From: Sporopachydermia quercuum
Taxonomy: Eukaryota > Ascomycota > Sporopachydermiomycetes > Sporopachydermiales > Sporopachydermiaceae
Assembly (NCBI GenBank): GCA_001599295.1
Contig: BCGN01000009.1
Span: forward strand, 186,001 to 250,000
Reading direction: 5' to 3'
Length of the DNA: 64,000 bases
Shown one piece after another: positions 52,001-62,272 of the stretch. The position numbers were made by a program, and so were the translations under genes. Numbering within the stretch: position 1 is the first letter of the stretch; each line of letters starts with the position of its first letter. The notes under the pieces are model-generated. The model ran no database searches and was not told the origin of the DNA. It worked only from the letters and a program-made list of their open reading frames with translations.

Positions 52001-53176
52001 AACCTAGAAGTAGAAGTCGAAGAGGCGCAACAAGACTTAGAATTACTTGAAACGGAAAAGAATACTCAATTGGAAACTCTCAGAACGATTCTAAATTCCG
52101 TGGATCAAATAGAATCGGAAGTTCAATCGTTTGACAAAGCGGCTATCGATTCCGCTATTGCTTCAATTTCAGTCAAAACGGATAATATGCAAGCTGTCAT
52201 ATCCGAAAAGGAATCAGAAATAGAATCCATCCGAGAAGTCATCCATACTTCGGAGCAAGAAATAGCCGACTTCACTGGCGTCGAACGGAATATTCGAGAT
52301 AACTTAGAATTAATCAAACTTCGGAAAGAACTTTCTGAAATCCAATCCGAAATCCGGAAACTCGATATTCGAAATGCAGAAGCTCAAAAACTCCGGTACG
52401 AAGAAGAATCTTCCCGTCTACAAGAATTGTATTCCTCATTAACAAAGAAACATGCCGGAAAGCAGGGAGAAGTAAAACAATTGGATGATCAACTAAGAAA
52501 CGTTATTGCTGAGCTGGAAAACGAGTTTTCTAACGCTAATAAACGTTACCAACAAGAATACATCAAGCTTACTACTAAAACCAAAGCATTTGATGATTTA
52601 GCAAAATATAGTAAAGCTCTGGATAAAGCAATCATGCAGTTCCATTCTATGAAAATGAAGGAAATCAATGATATCGTTGATGAGCTATGGAAAAAGACAT
52701 ATTCCGGTACTGATGTTGATACTATTCTTATTAGATCTGATGCTAATAATGCTAATAGTAACAGTACTAGTACAACCAGCAATAGATCGTATAATTATAG
52801 AGTCTGTATGGTCAAACAAGATGTCGAGCTTGATATGAGAGGAAGATGCTCAGCTGGGCAGAAAGTTCTAGCATCTATTATAATTCGGTTGGCGCTAGCG
52901 GAATGCTTTGGCATCAATTGCGGTATGATAGCATTAGATGAACCGACGACTAATTTGGATGCCGAGAACATAGAATCTTTGGCTAAGAGTTTGGGAGCGA
53001 TCATTGAATTGAGACAAGCGCAGAAAAACTTCCAGTTGATAGTTATTACCCACGATGAACATTTTCTGTCTTTTATGAATGCAGCAGCGTATACGGATCA
53101 TTTCTACAGGGTCAGTCGTAATGAGAGACAAAAGAGTGAGATTGAGTTAGTAGCTATTTCGAAGGTAAGTGCTTGA
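49085..53176 (+). CDS. RAD50: DNA repair SMC-like ATPase Rad50, one intron
   Basis: ATPase of the Mre11-Rad50-Xrs2 complex that senses and tethers double-strand breaks and activates Tel1. Exon 1 is 49085-49207 and exon 2 is 49304-53176. The 96-nt intron has donor GTATGT, branch TACTAAC (49286-49292) and acceptor ATTAG. The product has 1331 residues (yeast 1312). Exon 1 gives the conserved start ([13 protein letters not shown]) and Walker [10 protein letters not shown], with the intron falling inside Walker A between the two Thr codons. Long coiled coils flank the zinc hook CLLC (about 51270-51281). The C-terminal lobe has the ABC signature [10 protein letters not shown], Walker [16 protein letters not shown] and the H-loop ITHDEHF. 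Codons with N at 49307 (probable Ile) and 50354. Confidence 0.97.
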
Positions 53177-55021
53177 GTTGAAAGATTATCGGTAGCAAGA
53201 GATGAATGGAGAATTGTGAAGATTGAATCTGAGTAGATGGATCAGGAAGACTGAGGGCTCACCGGACTGGAAGAACATTTGGTGCTGGAGAAGCAAGCAC
53301 TTTTCAAGATATTACATTGGTTCTAGAGGTTGGATATTAGTTCCGAAATTTGATCTTTTCGGGTTTAAATACCTTTCTTTTACTTTCTACTGCGGTTAGG
53401 TTTGTCATAGGGAAGGAGTTGTTGCTTGTATCTAGGAATAATAATGTGATTTTATCTAAATTATAAATGCGCCAATTCTAGATTTTTCTTGTAAATTTGA
53501 ATGTGTTTGTTCATGAAATAACTGACTCTCAGTAGTAATGTCTCAGGTTTGCTAATATAATTCCTGCAGGTTCTGCCGCAGAAAATTCTTTCTGAACTTA
53601 GAGTTGAGATTAGTGCATATTGCTGCTTACTGAAGGTACTTATTTCACCTCAAGTTTTGATCCATCTTATAAGCTTATCATCGGAGAATACTAAATAGTC
53701 TTTAAATAAATCCTACTTTGGACCAAAGTCTCATCTATACTAACACTTCCCATCGAAATCAATAAATATACTTCCTGCATCTATCCTGTGTCTATCCTGC
53801 ATAATCATGATCACAAACCCTAAATTAGAATTGTTCTTATTCCCTTTCCCAAACAGGCAAAACCTAACACATATAGTTCTTCTTCTGGAAGATTGTCTCT
53901 CCTGACAACTAAATCTTTCATGCAATCTCTTTAGAAATACCAACCAAGATGTCAAAATCTGCCCTCAAAAATGGATTGAACTACTGCGTTACTGATCGCA
54001 TTTTTGGCTGATCTTCCGCTGGTTTACTATTTTTCACCGTGAAGTTTGTAAATCTCTTTTGGTTCAATCCATATACCGAAGCATGTGATTCTGCAAGTTT
54101 GTGTAGGAGCCCTGTTTGTTTACAGTTGCAACTTTGAATTTGCTCTTGTTCTATTGTTTATTGCTATTGCTTTTGTACTTGAAGTAGTGTTTAATGAAAC
54201 GAATTGATATGATAACTAATGTATAGAGTAGACTGGAGACGATCAGATATAATTGTTTGAATTCAGTATTTTTGTTGTATTACTGAATTTATAAATATTA
54301 GTATAGGAAGAAGGAAACTGATGGTATGTATAGTGATTTGATTCCTTGTATGGTATGGACCGACAAGTGCTATCAGTTTATTGCTATTGAAAAGATGTCG
54401 TTGTTGTATACAAGAGCTGGCTACTTATCAGTTGATTGTGAATAATCGTTGGTACATTGAATTGTATGGATGGTCAATGGACCATTGATTCAGATCAAGC
54501 ATACTACATGGCCTAATAACCTACTCACAATATCTTGCGATGAAGCAATCGGAAAAAAATCATTTTGTAACAATTCTATAAGTTTAATTACTTTTGGATA
54601 AATTGGTGAATTGTAGATAAAAGATTNATTTGTCTTTTTATATCCAATTTTTCTTTTATACTTCCCTTCTCTTAGCCATTGGAAGAGAGAAGCGGCCGCT
54701 TTCTGTATCAAGTGACCATCAACTGATGAGCAAACGTTAACAGCTTTTATTGTACTGCTATTAGTGATACTGGAAAGATAGCAGAAAAAGAGAAGAAGAT
54801 CTAGCAGCAAGAACAATAGCAGTAAGAATAAAAGTGAGAGAATTTGCTGATTGTTACAATTTTCAAATGCTTTTTTTTGCCTGATTGATGGGTCCGACTG
54901 GAAGTTGTAAATGCTCCTATGTCAATTAGTTATTTCTGAGTATTCTTATACTAACGTTTCACCAGCTAAGTAGAGAAAATAATCAGAAGCATAGTAGTAG
55001 CTCAGATCCATTGAAATAAAG
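53177..55021. other. Intergenic region, no gene supported
   Basis: About 1.85 kb between two plus-strand genes. A 108-codon minus-strand frame (54490-54816) lacks any ATG and was not accepted. No RNA gene recognised. One ambiguous base at 54627. Confidence 0.4.
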
Positions 55022-57724
55022 ATGAAGCTCAAAATACCGAAATTCGGGAAACAGAACTCGCATTCTCATGATGGGCATTCCGAAAAACAAAAACGGAACA
55101 TTCCAGACTCCAGTACTGAACCCAAAACTTCGGAAAAGTCGAAACAAGTAGTCAAAGAAACCCATCCAGTTGCGTCACCTACTCAAGCTTCTAGTCCCTC
55201 AGTCGACACATTATCAGAAGAGGTATCAGCTTTAGAATTTACGGAATCGGAAGAAAGCTCCGATGGAAACTCTACTCGGTTGGAAATGGATTCTGAAACT
55301 GAGACTGAAACAGAAATAGAAAATGACAGAATCAGTGGCGGGAGAAAATTGAATACTCCAGATGGAGCAGCTCTTGATTCTGAGTTATTGTCACCAATCA
55401 TTAGTATCAAGACCAATAAAAGCAGCAATATTGATGATCTAGAACGAATAAAGGCGGAGTCTATTATTGGTGGGTCTATTTATTCCGGCTCTGGAAACGA
55501 AATCCAAGATAATTACGAATTAGATACACCTGCGGGTTTCACTGATTCTAAGATCATTTCCCGTCCCAATGATGATACAACGGAAGCATTGGAGCCCGCG
55601 GAACCTTCTAAAAAGGTTTTTGAAAGCTCCGTTCCTAGTAAATCTAAACATACGGGAACTAAAAGCCAACGAATCTTCCAATTCTCTTTACCCTTGGCGC
55701 CGTTATCAAGTATTTCACCTTCCATTCCCACAATTCGCAGTTTTTCTAATTTGGGTAAATTTTTTGGTAATTCGGAAGACGAGCAGATCCGAGAAACAAT
55801 AAAACAGAAGCTCAAGCGCCAAGAATCAATGACATCTTTGGAAGAAGAACTTCTCTACTCAAATGTTCGGAATCAAGATAACGGAAGATTTCGGGCCGTC
55901 AAGAAGGCTTTCCTGTCCAAGCTTGAGTCATTACAAGCTATCCCACTGCCTACCATCGAGCTCTCTAGCTCTGATGCTCTGCGCATAAAAGAAACCACCA
56001 TCGCAGAACCATTTCCAGGACTATCCGGTGATATAGTGATTCTTGGCGGATACCGAGGTTCCATTCTTCGAAATAAAAGTACAGGCAAGCGGGTTTGGAT
56101 CCCTTTGAAAGCCGGTTTGAATCTACGAAAAATTGACCTGTTTGTTGGTTTGAAGGATGATGATGAATATGAAATGGAAGATTATATCTATCCATCAGGA
56201 ATGTTGACCCATATTGGACCAGTGGATATATCGAAGAGGTTGATCCGAAAGTTGGAGAAAAACGGGAAGACTCGGGTTCGGGATTTCGGGTATGATTGGA
56301 GGTTGTCCTGTGATATTAATAGTGAGAAGCTTATTAAATTCTTAAAAAATCTTCCGTGTAATAAACGGAGTGAAGGCAATAATGGTAGCAAACCTAAGGG
56401 AGCTATAGTAATTGCTCATAGTATGGGAGGACTAGTTGCACATCATGCAGTTCAAACAAATCCCGAACTATTCCGAGGTATCATTTATGTCGGTTCGCCA
56501 TCAAGCTGTCCTAATATATTAGGNCCATTAAGAGATGGTGATAGTATTATGCTGTCAACTAAGATACTTACCCCAGAGGTTAACTTTTCAATGAGAAGCT
56601 CTTTTGTATTCTTACCACTTGATGGGAAGTGTTTTGTTGATAGAAAGACAGGGAAAAGGTATGACATAGATTTTTTTGATGTTAAGAATTGGATTGAGTA
56701 TGGATTGAGTCCAGTTGTTGATATGAAGAGGAAAGAGAAGTTATTAAGGAGTGAAAAGGAAAGCGAAAAGCAGAAAATTAATAATGGTGATGCTGGTGAT
56801 AGTATAGCTAGTAGTATAGCTAGTACTGCGACAGTATCCACTGTTGTTTCTGACGGCAATCCTGATTCTAACGGCAGTGTTACTGTTACTGTTGATGCCA
56901 CTTCAAGTACCTTAGAAGCATCTAGTTTTAATAGAACTAATGGTAATATGACTGCTACCACTACTACTAGTACCACTACCACTTCTACTACTGTTTCTAC
57001 TGCCCCTACAATTACGACTAGTTCTCCAAAACAACATAATCGAACTTCTTCCGCCACTGTGGCTCCTCCTATTAGTACATCTTCATCATCAGATCATAGA
57101 AAGCTTCTCAACTTTGCATCTCGCAAGGGATCTTTGTCTTCTAATAATTCATCATCATCCATTTCTGGTTGTACTAAATCAACAAAACAATCAGAATCCT
57201 TACTGCAACAGTCGACATCTTTCATTAAATCATTGAACAATAATATCAGCATCACCAACATCAGTATTAATATACCAAATCCTCTAGAAGTAGACAGAGA
57301 GATTCCTTACGATGAAGCTGTCGAGTATCTTGATAGAACTCTTAAAAGAACAAAGAAGTTCTCACAGGAATTACGATNTAATGAAGAGAGAAAGGATCAA
57401 TATCCACCCATGGCTGTTATCTATGGGAATGATGTGCCAACATTAAGAGGAGCAAGAATAGATGGAATCCAGGGGTTATATGATGGTGATTATTCGGACT
57501 TTATATTCGCTCCGGGAGATGGTGTTGTGTATCATAGAACATTAATGCCTGAAGGTGCTGGTTTTGGCAAATGGGATGGAAACGGAGAGAATGGCAGTAA
57601 TCCAAGGGGTAAGATAGTTGCTAAAGTAGCAAGTAAAGAAGGACATATTGGATTATTGACGGATATAAGTGCTTTCCAAGTGGCTATTTCCAAACTGTTG
57701 GCAGCTGAAAAGTATGTTAAGTAA
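55022..57724 (+). CDS. LCAT-like alpha/beta-hydrolase-fold protein (YJR098C-like)
   Basis: A 900-residue protein from the ATG at 55022. The first 300 residues are polar and Ser/Glu-rich. The catalytic-looking part begins around residue 320 (PGLSGDIVILGGYRGSIL, VWIPLKAGLNLRKIDLFVGL). It contains RDFGYDWRLSCD and the nucleophile elbow AIVIAHSMGGLVAHHA (Ser in H-S-M-G-G), features of lecithin:cholesterol acyltransferase-like lipases. A Ser/Thr/Asn-rich insert (about residues 590-740) splits the fold, and the C-terminal portion (GDYSDFIFAPGDGVVYHRTL, EGHIGLLTD) resumes it, probably supplying the Asp and His of the triad. In S. cerevisiae the uncharacterised YJR098C is convergent with JJJ3, as here. 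Substrate unknown. Codons with N at 56524 and 57377. Confidence 0.85.
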   Translation: MKLKIPKFGKQNSHSHDGHSEKQKRNIPDSSTEPKTSEKSKQVVKETHPVASPTQASSPSVDTLSEEVSALEFTESEESSDGNSTRLEMDSETETETEIENDRISGGRKLNTPDGAALDSELLSPIISIKTNKSSNIDDLERIKAESIIGGSIYSGSGNEIQDNYELDTPAGFTDSKIISRPNDDTTEALEPAEPSKKVFESSVPSKSKHTGTKSQRIFQFSLPLAPLSSISPSIPTIRSFSNLGKFFGNSEDEQIRETIKQKLKRQESMTSLEEELLYSNVRNQDNGRFRAVKKAFLSKLESLQAIPLPTIELSSSDALRIKETTIAEPFPGLSGDIVILGGYRGSILRNKSTGKRVWIPLKAGLNLRKIDLFVGLKDDDEYEMEDYIYPSGMLTHIGPVDISKRLIRKLEKNGKTRVRDFGYDWRLSCDINSEKLIKFLKNLPCNKRSEGNNGSKPKGAIVIAHSMGGLVAHHAVQTNPELFRGIIYVGSPSSCPNILXPLRDGDSIMLSTKILTPEVNFSMRSSFVFLPLDGKCFVDRKTGKRYDIDFFDVKNWIEYGLSPVVDMKRKEKLLRSEKESEKQKINNGDAGDSIASSIASTATVSTVVSDGNPDSNGSVTVTVDATSSTLEASSFNRTNGNMTATTTTSTTTTSTTVSTAPTITTSSPKQHNRTSSATVAPPISTSSSSDHRKLLNFASRKGSLSSNNSSSSISGCTKSTKQSESLLQQSTSFIKSLNNNISITNISINIPNPLEVDREIPYDEAVEYLDRTLKRTKKFSQELRXNEERKDQYPPMAVIYGNDVPTLRGARIDGIQGLYDGDYSDFIFAPGDGVVYHRTLMPEGAGFGKWDGNGENGSNPRGKIVAKVASKEGHIGLLTDISAFQVAISKLLAAEKYVK

Positions 57725-59703
57725 TGATCGCGAGAAATGTTATCAGCATTACTTTTGATATTGATAATGGTGTCTAGGTTTTTTTTGAGTGAAGGTGAAA
57801 ACTCATCGTGTTTACAAACTCATAGTGGTATCGGCGCAAGCTGATGTTCGGAGGAAAGTTCCTTCAATTCTCTGATGAACGTTTTCTGCAGCTGAAATCA
57901 TCATAAAACCTACAATGGGAAGATTAGNATATAACGACGAAGAATCCATTGAATTGGAAATGTGCATTACTTTTGCTACTTTTGCCGCTGCCGGAATTGG
58001 TATTATAACCAAGCATCGGAAGTTTCTGTAGATGCTGTCAAATTGAACTGCAATAGCTGGAAGGAGAAAGTNTCCTTTTCGAAGTTTAGGTATATATATA
58101 TACTGGGATAGTTACTCGCAGGGGTTTTCCCTTCCATGTTTTTTCGGGGCAAATTAATATTTGTAAGATAATATGATAATATGGGCAATATAAATAATGC
58201 CACGATATATTCATGAATTCACAATTCACAGTTAATAGTTATTAATAATTAATAATTAATATGGGAACTGCTTCTTCTATTTCTCCTTATTGATTTTCAT
58301 AAAAACAATAGTGTAAGTAGAGAAATATTAGAGGTAGTTTTGGTGTTGGTGTTAGTTATTGGATATAAATAAGTTGAGAGAAATGGTGATTGGTATTGAA
58401 TGTGTATGTAGGTATAGAAGAAGAACAGGTAAATGTTCTCATTGGAATACACCACATGTTACTATGAAAGCAAGAATCAGAAGGTTGGAAGTAGGTTTTT
58501 ATGATAAAGCTGCAAATTATGATAAATCAGACTCCTTATAATACCACGCAATAGAGCCGTACTAAATCAGGAACATCAGCAGCGTAGCGTACCATACGAT
58601 GATGCATCATAGAAACATTATATCATACTTCAACCATGCTTCGTTATCTCATGGTAAAGCAAGCTATAATAACCAAACAGTCAGGTCAATTGCAATTCCT
58701 AGAAATTACAGAGCATTTCCTATTCATTTAAAACTGCATCATTTAGGACTATCTATCTATCTGCCCTTTGGTTCTGCATTATCTTCACATCTCGCTTTCA
58801 TTTACGTAGTAACACTCACTTTATCTCCAATCGCTTTCATCATTAATAGTATCAATATCATCAATACCATTTATAGCAATACTGCTATCGTGGATAATGA
58901 CATATCATACATATGAAAAGAAAACAAGCAACAAAAAGAACGTACCATTGACAGTGATACTGTTACTACCATTATGATACGGCTGAAATAATAGTCCTGT
59001 TGATACTGACACCACTGATGGTAATTCTGCTACTGGACTGGCAATTTGATAACTTTCTCCAGGTGCTTCCTTCATTCACTTTCATATACTCATGTCTTCT
59101 TGTTAGTTATCAAACACATCAATTCGCTCATACTCATGGTGATGCTACAACCGAGTTCGCTGACATGGGATTCACAAGACAACAATATGAGTGAAAATTC
59201 AGACAGTTTATGGCAAAAAGAAAACCAGCAGGCTCCTTATCTCTAAAAGCTCTGGTAGGCTGTATGAACCCCACCAAAAGAAGTCTTACTGTAGAGCTAC
59301 CACTGCTTTATGCTTACTTTTTGAAACAGTACATCTACTTCGTTTAAACTATATCATAAACTAGTTAGAAGATATCATAATTTATTATCATCCAGTAAAT
59401 AAGAAGCAGCACCTTATTTGTTTCGTCCTGTTGGATTTAACAGTATAGGAAGCCCGTCATCAACTCTTATGTAGGAACACCAAAGCAATATACTGGAATC
59501 CTATATTTCACCAGCTTCCATGAATAACTAATGCAAGGTTGCTAAGAGTGAAGGCTCAATATCCCGAGATTATCTCAATTATTTGATCTATGACCTTATG
59601 TCTTATGACCTGTTGTTTGGATCTATGATCTCTTTAATAGCAATAAGAGTGCAGTTAATGTTTCTTCGTTTCTAGTTTCTTGACGCACAAATCCTCCTAA
59701 CTA
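57725..59703. other. Convergent intergenic region, only doubtful small ORFs
   Basis: About 2 kb between two 3' ends. A 38-codon plus-strand ORF at 57915-58031 encodes a hydrophobic segment (TFATFAAAGIGIIT) after an acidic start, and a 105-codon ORF lies at 58599-58916. Neither matches a family I know and both may be chance. The stretch 58195-58262 is almost pure A/T. Ambiguous bases at 57928 and 58072. Confidence 0.4.
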
Positions 59704-60240
59704 TCATGTCACCTCTCCTTCTTCCTGAAAAAGAATCATTAACCATAAACTACAAGTTGAACACTGCACAGCTACTTCACCAGTTGCACTATGCTCAGAC
59801 AATTCATTCTCAGTAACAGAAAAAGCTTTCTTAACTTTACAACGAGGACAATCTTTACACCAAATATATTCATTTTCAAGGGAATCTTCATTTTCATTTG
59901 TAAACAGTTCTTCCATAAAATCACTTAGATCAACTGTATCCATACCATGGAGAACTATGTCATTGGTTCCTNTTTCCTCGTCATACCGCTTCTTGTATTC
60001 TTCATTATAGAGTACCTCAAACGCGTTCTGGATCAGTTGGACACTTTTATTAGATTCTGATCGACTTTCCCTGATGTTTGGCGATTTTTCCTCTAATTTA
60101 TTATGCTGGTGCTGTTGTTGCTGTTGTTTGTCTGGATGATGGAGTAGGAGAGCCCGCCTGTAGGCTTGTTTGATATCCTGTTTCGTCGGATTATCCAATT
60201 GTTCAAGACCTAAAACTTGGTAGAAATCAAGGGGGACCAT
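59704..60240 (-). CDS. JJJ3: Diphthamide synthesis J-protein Jjj3/Dph4
   Basis: J-domain protein with a CSL zinc finger, needed with Dph1-Dph3 in the first steps of diphthamide formation on elongation factor 2. The product has 178 residues (S. cerevisiae 172). The J domain starts at once (DFYQVLGLEQLDN), with the HPD motif in LLLHHPDKQ, then a Gln/His-rich insertion before helix III (QLIQNAFEVLYNEEYKKRYDE). The CSL part has DTVDLSDFMEE, CPRC and CSTCSLWLMI, giving the two Cys pairs that bind metal. One codon contains N (59972). Confidence 0.94.
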   Translation of the reverse strand: MVPLDFYQVLGLEQLDNPTKQDIKQAYRRALLLHHPDKQQQQQHQHNKLEEKSPNIRESRSESNKSVQLIQNAFEVLYNEEYKKRYDEEXGTNDIVLHGMDTVDLSDFMEELFTNENEDSLENEYIWCKDCPRCKVKKAFSVTENELSEHSATGEVAVQCSTCSLWLMILFQEEGEVT

Positions 60241-60833
60241 TGTTTTATAGAAACATGATTTTTTGGTGTTAATTCAGTTGTGATAATTCGGTTTTCTGAC
60301 CCCTTGTTGATGGTGATACCACCTACAGAGAAGATTGATTATCTTGGCCGATGAATAGGATTTCTAATTGTGACAGCGAAAATAATTGTCCACAAAATAT
60401 CATTGCAAGTACAACAAATACTACACAAATATATCGTAGTACAATAACGTAGAGAAGTAATCGCAAATATATCAAATTACTCAAATTTTTTTTTTTGCGA
60501 AACATTTATTAACTACAGCAATCTCCGTCACTCTGCACAGCACAATCCACAAAATTATCTTTACTATGAGGGTATCGTAGGGGGTGATTTCGAAGACTGA
60601 AAATTTTCAGTATAGTTTCCTCTTCAGGTAGATCATATNGGGATGTTCACAAGATACTTTTTCGCCTTATAATCAAAAAAATTTTCTATTGTATGAAGCN
60701 GTTAACCTCTATAAAGCATCAACTATCTGTTATATGATTAATATTGTTCTTAAACGTTATAATGATTCCCAGACAAAGGAAGCTCACACGTTTTACCTTT
60801 GTTTAATATATCATTGTTTCAATTGATATTAAA
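60241..60833. promoter_or_regulatory. Divergent JJJ3/RPA49 promoter region
   Basis: A 593-bp spacer. The 14-bp palindrome CTGAAAATTTTCAG at 60597-60610 closely matches the rRNA-processing element (RRPE, core AAAATTTT flanked by TG/CA) of ribosome-biogenesis genes. It lies about 225 bp before the RPA49 ATG, a fitting place for an RNA polymerase I subunit gene. Ambiguous bases at 60640 and 60700. Confidence 0.55.
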
Positions 60834-62272
60834 ATGTCAGATGAAAGTCGAAAGAGAAAAGCTGGAAAGAGCTCTCANGGATCAACTGAACTGAAGATCA
60901 CTTCTTATCAGGATGACTGTCCAGTAGTATTAGGTATGTATTAATATATGTTACTAGTGTTAGTATTAACATTGTTATGAGATAACTATTTAACTGGAAA
61001 CAACTATACTTCAGGTTACTTTTTGCTTGAGACTCTCGAGACTCGATAAATCAACGCTTGTTGTCCTAATATAGTTCCCTTTGATGAAGTATCTTCTATT
61101 CTATTCCATGCAAGTTCTAACATTTAAAAGGCTCTTTTTTTAGTGGGTTCACACTTCCAGAATCAGGAGAATTTGATGTTTATAGCAAGAAAAATAACGC
61201 TGAATACATTTTACATGGCGAGGCCAGCAAGCCAACTATTTTCGTTGATGGTAAATCAAGCACTGATGGAGAAGAATACTGCGTGGGTGTTTACGATCCA
61301 AGTGATAAATCACTCAAACTATACAAAGCACCATTAGTAAAATCAACAGTGACAGCTGCGCTACATCAACGCTCAGTCAGAGATATCAAAAGTAGAGAAT
61401 TGACAAACATGGAACGTAGGAACATTCTTGGTGAGGAGTTTGGTACTAAAAAGGCTAAGAAGGCAATTTCAGATTTGGATAGAAATCGGGTTGATGCAAG
61501 TAAACTAGAAGAAATGCAACAAGAAATTGTTGAAGACGTTAAGAAAACAACTACTGATCTACCCACTCAACAGGAAATCAAGTCAGTTTTAGATGCGGAA
61601 CGCCCCATCCCGCCTTATCAANTAGATATCAATGATGTTCAAGAAGCGTATCCACTTGAAGGTATAATTCCTAACAGAGAAATGGCATTGGTGAGAGTTG
61701 ATAGGATAATGAAGGAAAAGAACCCCGAGAAGAAAATGGAGCTGCTACCAATCAAAAGTTCAAGATATATTTTGAACAGAATAGCAGATGCTTCCAAATC
61801 AACGATGAAAATACTTTATTATTTATCAGTGATGTTAGGATTCTATCAAAACAGGAGAGTTTCAAATAAGAACTCATTAATGAAGAAGATGGAAAATGTA
61901 CCTGATGGACTGATAGATGGTATTTTGGATAGATTTACTGTAACTAAAGCTTCTGAGTTTGGCAGAAGAAAGACTAATGGTTTCACTGTTGATCCCTATC
62001 ATGAGACAAAGTTGATTTGTTATATACTAGTACTAATGCTTCATATTGATGGCTTCAAAGCAGAATTGACACCATTATCTCAAGAGTTAAGTGTAGCTCC
62101 TTCTAAGCTTCGAGAACTATTCAAAGCTTTAGGTTGTTCAGTTGCTGCTGCTACAGTGAAAGATTCTGAGAAATTCAATATTCCTCGTGGGACTGCTCAT
62201 AGTTATCTTATTGCTACATTGAAGGTTCCATTGAAGTTACCTGATTTAACAAGAGGTAGAAAGAGAAGGTAA
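60834..62272 (+). CDS. RPA49: RNA polymerase I subunit Rpa49, one intron
   Basis: Pol I-specific, TFIIF/TFIIE-like subunit that aids initiation and elongation on rDNA. Exon 1 is 60834-60933 and exon 2 is 61131-62272. The 197-nt intron has donor GTATGT, branch TTCTAAC and acceptor TTAAAAG. The join gives PVVLGSFFSGFTLPESGEFD, matching yeast VGSFFKGFRAPS; a nearby TTTTTTTAG (61134-61142) looks like a better acceptor but would shift the frame. The product has 413 residues (yeast 415). Other conserved parts: EEFGTKKAKKAISDLDRNRVD, the linker DVQEAYPLEGIIPNREM, and the tandem winged-helix region (LYYLSVMLGFYQNRRVSNK, PSKLRELFKALGC), with a basic end GRKRR. Codons with N at 60878 and 61622. Confidence 0.95.

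Noticed and set aside
54490-54816. A 108-codon minus-strand open frame with a hydrophobic start
   Set aside because: It has no ATG at all (only TTG), includes an ambiguous base, shows no family resemblance, and no donor/acceptor pair joins it to an upstream exon.
58599-58916. A 105-codon plus-strand ORF starting with ATG
   Set aside because: Composition is His/Ile/Ser-rich as expected of translated AT-rich DNA, with no domain, no membrane topology of known type and no neighbour support.
61134-61142. TTTTTTTAG as the acceptor of the RPA49 intron
   Set aside because: It puts the following conserved sequence in the wrong frame, whereas the AG ending at 61130 restores GSFFSGF.
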